Source of the DNA: Metabacillus endolithicus
Lineage (GTDB): Bacteria; Bacillota; Bacilli; Bacillales; Bacillaceae
DNA: 64,000 nucleotides
NCBI RefSeq assembly: GCF_023078335.1
Contig: NZ_CP095550.1
Coordinates: 2,772,001-2,836,000, forward strand
Direction of reading: 5' to 3'
A program made the position numbers and the translations under genes. The notes under the pieces are model-generated. The model made no database searches. It saw nothing but the letters and a program-made list of their open reading frames with translations, and was not told the DNA's origin. Positions 50,736-59,271 of this stretch are shown here, one piece after another (within the stretch, counting starts at the first letter, position 1; every line of letters starts with the position of its first letter).

Positions 50736-51868
50736 TGCTACGATATAAGCGGAATCGGACACAAATGCAGTAAACAAGCTAAGATCTGTCTCGATACAAG
50801 AGGTATCGGGACATAAATGGACCAAATAATCGAAGATGTGTCTCGATTCAAGAGGAATCGAGACACAAAAGGATCAAACAAGCGAAGATCTGTCTCGATA
50901 CAAGAGGAATCGAGACACAAAAGGATCAAACAGGCGAAGATCTGTCTCGATACAAGAGGAATCGGGACCCCAAAGGATCAAACAAGCAAAGATCTGTCTC
51001 GATACAAGAGGAATCGAGACACAAAAGGATCAAACAAGCGAAGATCTGTCTCGATACAAGCGGAATCGGGACACAAAAGGATCAAATAAGCAAAGATCTG
51101 TCTCGATACAAGAGGAATCGGGACCCAAAAGGATCAAACAAGCGAAGATCTGTCTCGATACAAGCGGAATCGAGACCCAAAAGGATCAAACAAGCGAAGA
51201 TCTGTCTCGATACAAGAGGAATCGGGACATAAAAGGACCAAATAATCGAAGATCTGTCTCGATACAAGAGGAATCGAGACCCAAAAGGATCAAACAAGCG
51301 AAGATCTGTCCCGATACAAGCGGAATCGGGACCCAAAAGGATCAAACAAGCGAAGATCTGTCTCGATACAAGCGGAATCGGGACATAAAAGGACCAAATA
51401 AACAAAGAACTGTCTCGATACAAGCGAAATCGGGACCCAAAAGGATCAAACAAGAGAAGATGTGTCTCGATACAAGCGGAATCGAGACACAAAAGGATCA
51501 AACAAGCGAAGATCTGTCTCGATACAAGCGGAATCGAGACCCAAAAGGATCAAACAAGAGAAGATGTGTCTCGATACAAGAGGAATCGGGACCCAAAAGG
51601 ATCAAACAAGCGAAGATCTGTCTCGATACAAGAGGAATCGGGACCCAAAAGGATCAAACAAGCGAAGATCTGTCTCGATACAAGCGAAATCGGGACCCAA
51701 CAGGATCAAACAGGCAAAGATCTGTCCCGATACAAGAGTAATCGAGACCCAAATGGATCAAACAAGAGAAGATCTGTCTCGATACAAGCGGAATTAGGAC
51801 AAAAAAACATCAAACAATCAAAAAGCTGTCCCGATACAAGCACAGCCGGGACAGCTTTCTGTATTTAA
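50736..51868 (+). repeat. 22-unit 52-bp tandem stem-loop array (family 2)
   Basis: Unit n starts at 50788 + 52 x (n-2). The register is exact from unit 2 to unit 22 (51828) with no insertions or deletions. The unit is an 8-9-bp hairpin, GTCTCGAT with ATCGAGAC or ATCGGGAC, around a 9-nt loop ACAAGAGGA or ACAAGCGGA, followed by a linker with AAAAGGATCAAAC and GCGAAGATCT. GGA is in the loop of 17 of 22 units by my count and in the linker of 19. Stops are absent from the unit in all frames, so long open frames arise by chance. It starts about 70 nt after glpP and ends in a terminator. Confidence 0.95.
51821..51868 (+). terminator. Terminator formed by the last array unit
   Basis: AAAGCTGTCCCG (51822-51833) and CGGGACAGCTTT (51847-51858) pair perfectly over 12 bp, followed by CTGTATTT. 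It probably ends transcripts that run through glpP and the array. Confidence 0.75.
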
Positions 51869-51931
51869 AAAATTCATACCTCTTCAATAAACCTCTAGTA
51901 CAGACAACATAAAAAAATTCTTAATTAAGGA

Positions 51932-52255
51932 TTATTTATTTAGAGATTCCGATAAAAACTCAATCACTTGATCTGGAGTTTTTGCATTTGCGCTATGTAA
52001 GTGTGCTTGTTTTTCACCATTTTTAAATACTAATAAACTCGGAATACCCATTACATCATATTTTTCTGCAATTTCGGGAAGGTCATCTTTGTTTATTTCA
52101 TACATTGATACATTTCCTACCTCTTCGAATACAGTTGGTAGAAACATGTCCATTCTTTTACAGTCAGGGCACCAGTCTGTAAAAAATTTAAGGACTACTG
52201 GTTCATTACCATTAATAAGCTCTTGAAATTGATCTTCTGTTTTTACGTGTTCCAT
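51932..52255 (-). CDS. Thioredoxin-family protein
   Basis: A 107-aa cytoplasmic thioredoxin-fold protein. The active site is W28-C29-P30-D31-C32, a CPDC motif instead of the CGPC of classic thioredoxin, and the cis-proline segment MGIPSLLVFKNG follows. The substrate is unknown. Start is complement of 52255 with an AGAGGTG site. It runs opposite to the glp genes and array. YtpP-like proteins have a similar CPDC motif, but I do not assign the symbol. Confidence 0.88.
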   Translation of the reverse strand: MEHVKTEDQFQELINGNEPVVLKFFTDWCPDCKRMDMFLPTVFEEVGNVSMYEINKDDLPEIAEKYDVMGIPSLLVFKNGEKQAHLHSANAKTPDQVIEFLSESLNK

Positions 52256-52425
52256 GCTATCACCTCTACACTTATTTTATCCAATACTGGACGAAAAAAC
52301 AGTAATTTGTTTACTTAAACTAAATATAGGAAAAAACTAGATGGTCATCCACCTATCATAGCTTGATTCTTTAGAAAGTAGGGTATAAAGTATTGATGAC
52401 AAAAGAATAGCTCAGTTCAAGTTAG

Positions 52426-52454
52426 TTGACGACATTCCATTTCAACCTTATACT
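52426..52454 (+). promoter_or_regulatory. Promoter of the RibA-like/RibD-like pair
   Basis: TTGACG (52426-52431) and TATACT (52449-52454) are spaced by 17 nt, about 55 nt before the start codon. No FMN riboswitch-like sequence is seen between it and the gene. Confidence 0.75.
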
Positions 52455-52508
52455 CACTTACAATAAGTAAGTTTAAAGAATAGACAGCCTATAAAGGGGA
52501 GAAACCTA

Positions 52509-53264
52509 ATGGTAGAAACAATAAAAGATATCCCTCTAAATATAATAAAAGAAAAAGTAAAGATTGTTCCTCATAAAGAAGGAGCTACGTATATTGTGGG
52601 ACCAATTAACCTCCCAATTCAACTAGATGGCAAAACAGAATTCTTCAAGTGGTATTGCTGGATGGAGGCTGAGGCCGAACAGGATTCAGCTGAAACATTT
52701 GAATCAATCATAAGAAAATTACCTAGTGCAGACTTAGCTAAGCATCAGCAATCAAGTGTGCTTGTTTATGGTGACTTTGCTCAGAATGATGAAGCACTAA
52801 TACGTATGCATAGTATATGTCATACAGGTGATATTTTTGGTAGTAAAAGATGTGATTGTGGATATCAGCTTAATCAATCTTTAAAAATGATTACAGAACA
52901 TGGTACAGGAGCTTTATTTTATCTTGCTGATCATGAAGGTAGAGGTATTGGTTTATTCAGTAAAGCTCTTGCATACCTTCTACAAGAAGAAGGCTTAGAT
53001 ACAGTTGAGGCAAATGAGGAGCTTGGCTTCTCTGATGATCAAAGAAAATATGATGATGCGATTCGAGTTTTGAAAACTCTTCGTCAATTACCTGTAACGC
53101 TAATTACAAATAACCCACTTAAACTAAAGGCTTTGCAAGATTCAGGTGCAAATGTTACAGACCGTATTCCTTTATGGGGAGATGTATCAAGCTTTAATCA
53201 ACGTTATTTAGAAACAAAAATGGAAAAGGCTGGCCACTTTAGAGGAGGCTATACCGTTGAATGA
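52509..53264 (+). CDS. GTP cyclohydrolase II-like protein
   Basis: The protein (251 aa) resembles RibA-type GTP cyclohydrolase II, which opens GTP to make a diaminopyrimidine. The zinc cysteines C104, C115 and C117 sit in RMHSICHTGDIFGSKRCDCG. EGRGIG (143-148), the YDTVEAN-like LDTVEANEELGF, and LITNNPLKLKAL are present. The N-terminal 80 residues are longer than in standalone E. coli RibA. It lacks a RibB domain, lies next to a RibD-like gene, and has no FMN riboswitch, so it may serve a different pathway from riboflavin. Confidence 0.85.
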   Translation: MVETIKDIPLNIIKEKVKIVPHKEGATYIVGPINLPIQLDGKTEFFKWYCWMEAEAEQDSAETFESIIRKLPSADLAKHQQSSVLVYGDFAQNDEALIRMHSICHTGDIFGSKRCDCGYQLNQSLKMITEHGTGALFYLADHEGRGIGLFSKALAYLLQEEGLDTVEANEELGFSDDQRKYDDAIRVLKTLRQLPVTLITNNPLKLKALQDSGANVTDRIPLWGDVSSFNQRYLETKMEKAGHFRGGYTVE

Positions 53265-54355
53265 ACATGAGTTTTACATGAAGTTGGCAATCGAAAATGC
53301 GGCAGCTATGAAGGGGAAAACAGACCCGAATCCATTGGTAGAAATTTGTGATTGTAAATCATAATCGAATTGTTGGTGTAGGAGCTCATTTAAAGGCTGG
53401 AGGACCACATGCAGAAATACATGCACTAAATATGGCAGGAGAGCAGGCAAGAGGAGGCACAATGTACGTAACGTTAGAACCATGTTCTCATTATGGACGT
53501 ACAGGACCATGTGCTGTTGCAATTGTTGAAGCGGGAATAAAGAAAGTATATGTGGCTACTCTTGACCCTAACCCTATTGTTGCTGGAAATGGAGTTAGCA
53601 TTCTAAAAGAAGCAAACATAGAAGTAGTAGTGGGAATTTGTGAAAAAGAGTCACGTGAAATGAATGAAGTGTTTAATAAATTTATTGTTTCAAAAGTGCC
53701 TTTTGTGACGCTAAAATCTGCTACAACATTAGATGGTAAAATTTCATCTTTTACATCTGATAGCAAGTGGATTACTTCTGAAGAAGCACGTAAGGATGTT
53801 CATCAATTACGTGATGAACATACCGGGATTTTAGTAGGGGTCCAAACGGTGATAAAAGATGATCCTGAATTAACGACTAGAATTGAACATGGTCGCAATC
53901 CGGTTCGAATTATCTTAGATAGTCAATTACGAACACCACTTCATTCAAGAGTGGTAAAGGATCAAGAAGCCGAAACATGGATTTTCACTTCCAAAAAATA
54001 TGATAAAGAAATAAAAATGGCGCTTGAAGACCATAATGTGAAAATCTTCGTAACAAGCGGTGAAGAGCGTGTAAACATCCAAGAAGTGCTAAGAATACTA
54101 GGGGAGAATTCTATTTCCTCTGTGTTAATTGAAGGCGGCGGAGAAGTAAATGCTTCTTTTTTAGAAGAGAAGTTAGTTGATAAATTAGTTGTTTATATGG
54201 CTCCAAAAATAATTGGTGGAAAGCAAGCTCCAGGCTTTATCGGGGGACAAGGAATTGAAAAGATGGCCGATGCCATTGATCTGCAGAATTTAGATATCAT
54301 AAAAATTGGGCCAGACTATAAGTTTGTAGGGTATCCTCACTATAAAAAAGCATGA
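53257..54355 (+). pseudogene. RibD-like deaminase/reductase, frameshifted
   Basis: The intact protein would have a zinc deaminase domain and a reductase domain, as in RibD. The first 35 codons (from TTG 53257, or ATG 53278) give KLAIENAAAMKGKTDPNPL, then run into a stop. From 53348 the correct frame gives VNHNRIVGVGAHLK, HAEIHAL, PCSHYGRTGPC (zinc) and later SDSKWITSEEARKDVHQLR and VLIEGGGEVNASFL. One extra T near 53345-53348 shifts the frame. The start overlaps the RibA-like stop, so the two were coupled. A GTG restart at 53348 lacks a good ribosome binding site and would lose the first part of the deaminase domain. Confidence 0.8.
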
Positions 54356-54378
54356 TGTTATACGCATCATGCTTTTTC
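54344..54378 (+). terminator. Terminator after the RibD-like gene
   Basis: AAAAAAGCATGATG and CATCATGCTTTTT pair around TTATACG. It overlaps the stop codon of the RibD-like gene. Confidence 0.85.
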
Positions 54379-54400
54379 ATTATCTATTTCTTAATCATTG

Positions 54401-54429
54401 TTGTGAAAAGTATTAGAATAGGTTACAAT
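54401..54429 (+). promoter_or_regulatory. Promoter of the esterase gene
   Basis: TTGTGA (54401-54406) and TACAAT (54424-54429) are spaced by 17 nt, about 80 nt before the esterase start. Confidence 0.6.
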
Positions 54430-54506
54430 AAAACCAAGTAATCTTATGTGAATTATAAAATATAAATAAAATAAATTTATCTACAGTAGCCTAAGGGGGA
54501 TTATAG

Positions 54507-55283
54507 ATGAAAACAGAATTATATCCAGTTGTAAAGGGTGCCGATAGCTTGTATTTCTCTGGTAATAAAACAGGAATTTTATTATGTCACGGATTTAACG
54601 GCACACCACAAAGTATGGAGTATATAGGGAAGCAACTTGCTAAGCTAGGATACACTGTGTCAATTCCTCGTCTAAAAGGTCATGGAACTAATGTTGAAGA
54701 TATGAAAAATTGCATTTATAACGAATGGGTTTCAGATTTACAATTAGCTTTTGATGAGTTAAAAAAGGACTGTGACCATGTTTTTGCAGTCGGACAATCC
54801 ATGGGCGGTGCCCTAACAATTCAACTTGCTGCTAATACAAACGTGAATGGAATCTTCTTAATTAATGCGGCTGTTACAGATGTTGCTTACAAACAATACC
54901 GTGATGAAACAAAGCCAAAAATGATTGAAGAAGGGGAACCAGACATAAAAAAGCCTGCTGTACATGAAATAACGTATGAGTCTGTTCCATTAGAGGCTGT
55001 GCATCAATTGTTATACTTAATGGATGATACAAAAAATAAAATAAAGAATATCACAACCCCTACTATTATTTTTAAATCATCAGTTGATCATGTTGTTCCA
55101 CCAGCAAACTCTGATTTTATTTATCAACAAATTTCTTCAGCTGAAAAGAAGATAATAGAATTAAAAAACTCTTATCATGTTGCATCAATGGACTATGATG
55201 CACAGCTTATTGTGGATAACATAAATCAGCATATTCAGAGTTTAAATGCTGGTATATCAATAACGGAACTGGTAAATAGCTAA
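54507..55283 (+). CDS. Carboxylesterase (alpha/beta hydrolase, Est30 type)
   Basis: The protein (258 aa) is a cytoplasmic alpha/beta hydrolase. The nucleophile is S98 in GQSMG, with D194 in SSVDHVV and H224 in NSYHVASMD as the rest of the triad. The oxyanion-side motif HGFNGTPQSM is near residue 28. The pattern fits Bacillus Est30-type carboxylesterases and monoglyceride lipases. An AAGGGGG site precedes ATG 54507. The natural substrate is unknown. Confidence 0.88.
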   Translation: MKTELYPVVKGADSLYFSGNKTGILLCHGFNGTPQSMEYIGKQLAKLGYTVSIPRLKGHGTNVEDMKNCIYNEWVSDLQLAFDELKKDCDHVFAVGQSMGGALTIQLAANTNVNGIFLINAAVTDVAYKQYRDETKPKMIEEGEPDIKKPAVHEITYESVPLEAVHQLLYLMDDTKNKIKNITTPTIIFKSSVDHVVPPANSDFIYQQISSAEKKIIELKNSYHVASMDYDAQLIVDNINQHIQSLNAGISITELVNS

Positions 55284-55300
55284 TGATTTGAAAAGGTAAA

Positions 55301-55324
55301 GTGGATAACTCTCGAGTTATCCAC
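55301..55324. repeat. 24-bp perfect palindrome after the esterase gene
   Basis: GTGGATAACTCT and its complement form a perfect 24-bp palindrome. It is followed by only a short T-run, so it is a weak terminator candidate. Its right half contains TTATCCACA, equal to the DnaA-box consensus. Confidence 0.6.
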
Positions 55325-55516
55325 ATACTTTTCCACATATTAAATAAGTTATTAACAATTGTGAAAACGTTTTAAATAAATGACTATCTTTCATGAGATA
55401 TTAAATACTTGTCTATTAAAAATTGTATACGTTTGCAAAATTGTTCGAATTTATATAGAGAAATGCTATAATTTGTAATTATATAAAGTGAAAAATTAAT
55501 TGCAGAGGGAGATTAC

Positions 55517-56003
55517 ATGACGATAGCTATTCGGAAGATGAATGAAGGAGATATAGAACAAGTACAACATGTTGCTAGATCGAGTTGGCGGACTACATAT
55601 AAAGGAATTATACCTGATTCTATTCAAGAGAATTTTGTTGCAACTGCATATTCTTCTGAAATGTTACTTAAAAGACTAAATGAAACACTTTTTTTAGTAG
55701 GAGAAGACGAAGATAAAATTATTGGCTTTGCTAATTTTACTCCTCTAAAAGATGAGAGAAAAGTAGAATTAGGAAATTATTTATCTTTATGAAGAATACC
55801 AAGGAAAGGGTATTGGTACTGTCTTATTAAAAGCGGGGATACAGCATTTAAACGATGTTAAGAAAATATATGTAAATGTTGAAAAAGAAAATCTGGCTGG
55901 TGTCCATTTTTATAAATCTAAAGGGTTTATAATTGAAACGGAATATGAGGATTTGTTTGATGGTCATATATTACAAACTGTAAGAATGGCCTTAGAGGTT
56001 TGA
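55517..56003 (+). pseudogene. GNAT-family acetyltransferase, frameshifted
   Basis: The first frame (55517-55792) gives the N-terminal half: TIAIRKMNEGDIEQVQHVARSSWRTTYKGIIPDS. It ends in NYLSL and a stop. A one-base shift restores IYLYEEYQGKGIGTVLL (the acetyl-CoA-binding motif), then NVEKENLAGVHFYKSKGF, to the stop at 56001-56003. One extra T near 55784 explains it. The intact length would be about 161 aa. A GAGGGAG site precedes ATG 55517. The acceptor substrate is unknown. Confidence 0.82.
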
Positions 56004-56115
56004 TGGATTTTACATCATTTTTGATAAAATTGTGTATTAGTGCTCAGGGAGTCTTTCTGGTAAATAGGCCAAGAAAGGGTCTCCCTTTGACACTGGATAT
56101 AATCTCGCAGAACAG

Positions 56116-57099
56116 CTATGAAAGCTGCCTAGATGGGTCTGGTTTAATTGTTTGAGCAGGGCGGTTGCTTCTTGATATGTAACTATGCAACACCATGCCG
56201 ATCATAACAAAGGCCATTCCTAATAAAGACATACCTGTAGGAAGAGGTGAAGCAAGAAAAATAATCTCTCCAATTAGTACAAAAAGTACCTGAATCGACT
56301 GAGTTGCCTCTACAGCTGCTAGTTGAGCCATATTGTGTTGAACTAAACTTGTTGCTTGGAAGAAAAGTAGAGTAGCAATTAAGCCCGAACACATCGCAAC
56401 CCAAAATGATTGGATTGTCTGCGTTTTACTTGGAAGGCCTGATGTAAAGATAGCAATAATAGCAAAAATAATCCAAAGTGGTAAGCTTCCAATTGTCATC
56501 CCCAATACCCTTTGAAATACATCCAACCTGCCCTCACAAATCGCCATCATTTTCCGATTTCCTAGCGGATAAGCAAAGGATGCAATGAGAACTGGAATGA
56601 TCGTGAATAATACAGGCATGATTGATAACTGACTTGCATGCTCAAACTGCATCAATGCTACCCCAAAGATAATGATAAGAGACATGCTTAAGCCCCTTAA
56701 CGGAATCTTTCCTCTAACCTTTACAGATCCATTGACTGTTTGGACTTTTTCATAAAAAAGTGGTGCAAGTAGAGAACCTGAGAGGATTGTTATTTGCCAT
56801 GTGGCTGCAATTAGCCACCCTGGTCCATAAGCGCCTGCAAAGCAAATAGGTGCATAAAATAACCCAAATCCTACTGTTCCCCATAAAAGCCACTTTAGTG
56901 GATTTTTTTTCATCTCTATAAGAAGAGGCTGCCATTTTTTTCTCCACATAACGAAAAGAAGTAAAAAAGGAAGCATAAAAAAATAACGTAAAGATGAACT
57001 CCATAACCAGCTCCCTCCGGAAAGCTCCATGGAACGATTTAACACAAACGTAAAAGCAAAAAAGAAAGAAGAACAAACTCCTAATAAGATTGCCCGCAT
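56116..57099 (-). CDS. EmrE/EamA-type multidrug or metabolite transporter
   Basis: The protein (327 aa from the chosen start) has about ten hydrophobic segments arranged as two halves, the pattern of drug/metabolite transporters of the EamA or EmrE type. The start at complement 57099 is chosen because GGAGG lies 9 nt upstream and MRAILLGVCSSFFFAFTFVL follows; the frame is open 16 codons further to 57147. The substrate is unknown. It is divergent from the yfiT-like gene. Confidence 0.82.
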   Translation of the reverse strand: MRAILLGVCSSFFFAFTFVLNRSMELSGGSWLWSSSLRYFFMLPFLLLFVMWRKKWQPLLIEMKKNPLKWLLWGTVGFGLFYAPICFAGAYGPGWLIAATWQITILSGSLLAPLFYEKVQTVNGSVKVRGKIPLRGLSMSLIIIFGVALMQFEHASQLSIMPVLFTIIPVLIASFAYPLGNRKMMAICEGRLDVFQRVLGMTIGSLPLWIIFAIIAIFTSGLPSKTQTIQSFWVAMCSGLIATLLFFQATSLVQHNMAQLAAVEATQSIQVLFVLIGEIIFLASPLPTGMSLLGMAFVMIGMVLHSYISRSNRPAQTIKPDPSRQLS

Positions 57100-57220
57100 C
57101 GCGAAGCCTCCAATCTTCTCCATTAATTGGAAAGTTATATTTAACATAATATAACATACAATTGTTTAATTTAGTGTGTTTTTTTATAAAATTATGATAC
57201 TTTCTTTCAATATAAAAATA

Positions 57221-57249
57221 TTGTCCATAAGATCATTCGTCCATATAAT
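57221..57249 (+). promoter_or_regulatory. Promoter of the yfiT-like gene
   Basis: TTGTCC (57221-57226) and TATAAT (57244-57249) are spaced by 17 nt, about 37 nt before the start codon. Confidence 0.65.
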
Positions 57250-57285
57250 GAAAATAACAAAGTAAAATAAAGGGAGAGTGTAGTG

Positions 57286-57804
57286 ATGAGGAAAAGCCTT
57301 CAATATCCTATTGGCGAATTTAAGGAGCCAAAGCAAGTTTCTCTGAAAGAGATCGAAGGATGGATAGAAGATATAGAGAACACCCCTAAACAATTGAAGT
57401 TAGCTCTTGAAGGTCTTTCAGAACCATTGCTAGACACTTCTTATCGTCCAGGTGGATGGACGGTTAGACAAGTGGTCCATCATCTAGCAGACAGTCATAT
57501 GAATAGCTATATTCGCTTTAAACTGGCCCTAACTGAAGATCGCCCGACTATTAAAGCATATGATGAAAAAACATGGGCAGCTTTACCTGATACTGAATTA
57601 CCATTATCAATCTCTATTAATCTCCTGGAATCTTTACATCAGCGATGGGCATATTTATTAAAATCAATGTCTATGTCTGACTTTGAAAAAACATTCTTTC
57701 ATCCTGAAACAAATAAGGAAATCTCCTTGTCTACTAATGTTGCACTATACTCGTGGCATGGAAAGCATCATATAGAACATATAAAATTAGTAAGAGTCCA
57801 CTAA
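57286..57804 (+). CDS. yfiT: DinB-family metal-dependent hydrolase/transferase (YfiT type)
   Basis: The protein (172 aa) is a DinB/YfiT four-helix bundle with a metal site of histidines, here VVHHLADSHMN near residue 60-70 and WHGKHHIEHI at the C-terminus. Relatives include Bacillus YfiT (BstA), whose family includes bacillithiol-dependent transferases. YPIGEFKEP at the start and GGWTVRQVVHHLADSHMNSY are close to YfiT. GTG 57283 is in frame just before; ATG 57286 is preferred with GGGAG at suitable distance. Confidence 0.88.
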   Translation: MRKSLQYPIGEFKEPKQVSLKEIEGWIEDIENTPKQLKLALEGLSEPLLDTSYRPGGWTVRQVVHHLADSHMNSYIRFKLALTEDRPTIKAYDEKTWAALPDTELPLSISINLLESLHQRWAYLLKSMSMSDFEKTFFHPETNKEISLSTNVALYSWHGKHHIEHIKLVRVH

Positions 57805-57810
57805 AATAGC

Positions 57811-57846
57811 AAGCAGTCCTATGATCATGTAGGGCTGCTTTTTTAG
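57811..57846 (+). terminator. Terminator after the yfiT-like gene
   Basis: AGCAGTCCTA and TAGGGCTGCT pair with one G-T and are followed by TTTTTT. It ends the yfiT-like transcript. Confidence 0.85.
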
Positions 57847-57956
57847 TAAGCTTAAAGGAGGTGCAAAATCATAGAAAACAAGTTTTACTGCCAACATAAT
57901 TCCTCACCAAGCTGAATATGATGTACAAGCATATATCAATATTGGGGGTAAAGAAT

Positions 57957-58580
57957 TTGAATTTCTTATTCAGCTACGTATTTCTAGGGGTTTCACTAGC
58001 AGCACCCATAGGTCCTGTAAACGCGGGTCAAATTGACCGGGGCATAAAAGGAGGATTCCTTCATGCCTGGCTGTTTGGTTTAGGGGCAACAACTGCTGAT
58101 GTTGTATATATGGTGTTGGTATATTTAGGGTTTGTAAACTTTTTGCAAATCCCGACAGTGAAAATGTTTCTATGGTTTTTTGGCTTCTTTGTTTTAGTGT
58201 ATACGGGTATTGAGAGTTTAATGGCGGCAAAAAAACATACGTTCACAACTAGTAGAGTAAACCTCCACTATTCTAAATCCTATTTTTCAGGCTTTTTTAT
58301 GTCTTTACTTAACCCTTTAAGTATTTTATTTTGGATAGGAATTTATGGGGCAATCCTCGCTAATACCACAATTGGAAGTGGTGGAACACAGCTTCTTATT
58401 TGTAGTGCGGCTATCCTTTCGGGAGTTTTACTGTGGGATTTAACGATGGCGATGTTTGCAAGTGTATTAAGAAGATATTTAACAACAACCCTTCTTGCTG
58501 TTATATCTACCATTTCAGGTATTTCTTTAATTTTATTTGGCTTATACTTTGGCTATCAAGGCTTCCTATTGCTTCTTTAA
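57957..58580 (+). CDS. LysE-family amino acid exporter-like protein
   Basis: The protein (207 aa) has six hydrophobic segments and the LysE-family N-terminal signature SLAAPIGPVNAGQIDRGIKGG. The family exports amino acids such as lysine, arginine or homoserine; the substrate here is unknown. TTG 57957 follows GGGGGTAA at proper distance and gives the usual N-terminus; the frame is open upstream to 57918. Start choice is moderately certain. Confidence 0.82.
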   Translation: MNFLFSYVFLGVSLAAPIGPVNAGQIDRGIKGGFLHAWLFGLGATTADVVYMVLVYLGFVNFLQIPTVKMFLWFFGFFVLVYTGIESLMAAKKHTFTTSRVNLHYSKSYFSGFFMSLLNPLSILFWIGIYGAILANTTIGSGGTQLLICSAAILSGVLLWDLTMAMFASVLRRYLTTTLLAVISTISGISLILFGLYFGYQGFLLLL

Positions 58581-58655
58581 ATTGCGAGCCCTCCGTTTCG
58601 TTTAAAGAAAGAAAATCAGGGTATTAAGAATGAAAAATGATACCGGGGTGCCGAC

Positions 58656-59271
58656 ATGATTAATTCGTTTAAAAAACAATTTAGCGTTCCTAAGGGCATA
58701 CTTGGAAGAGTTGCCGGAACCATTATGGCTATTGAAAATAAGAAGCTAAACAAATGGACTCTTTCTCAATTACGAATAGATAACAGTGATTGTATTCTAG
58801 AGGTTGGTTATGGATCAGGAAAGTGTATAGAGTATATGTTAAAAGCCAATAAACTGATCAAAATTGACGGTCTTGATGTATCGAAAACAATGAAAGTTTC
58901 AGGCGGAACAAAGACTGGATAATTATGTTAAGAATGAACAAGTAACTCTTATGGTAGGTGATGTTGAGAATACAGAGTTGGAGGAGCGGAAATACGATAA
59001 AGTAGTCACAGTTAACAATTATACCATCTGGTCTCATCCTGAAAGGGGATTACAACGTCTCCATCAGGCGATGAAAGCTGGAGGGAAAATTGCCATTACG
59101 ATGCAGCCTAGAGAAGAAAATGCTAGCTCAATTAAAACAAGAATGTTTGCGAATCAAATTTATAAGGACCTATCCCATTGTGGCTTTACTGAAATGAAAA
59201 TTTCTTTTAAGCGTATCCATCCAGAATTAGCAGTTTGTGTAACTGCCACTAAGCTGGATAAAAAAACATGA
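58656..59271 (+). pseudogene. Class I SAM-dependent methyltransferase, frameshifted
   Basis: The first frame (58656-58922) gives the SAM-binding motif ILEVGYGSGKCIEYML and DGLDVSKTM, then goes out of frame. A one-base shift near 58893 restores AEQRLDNYVKNEQVTLMVGDVENTELEERKYDKV, then NNYTIWSHPERGLQRLHQAMKAGGKIAITMQP, to the stop at 59269-59271. The intact length would be about 204 aa. One extra T in GTTTC explains it. The methylated substrate is unknown. Confidence 0.82.

Noticed and set aside
50836..51741. 301-codon open reading frame inside the repeat array
   Set aside because: The repeat unit has no stop in any plus-strand frame, so long frames arise automatically in several frames and on both strands. 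There is no good ribosome binding site and no known domain.
50736..51868. CRISPR array
   Set aside because: Spacers in a CRISPR array differ from each other, while here the linkers are nearly identical; no cas gene lies nearby.
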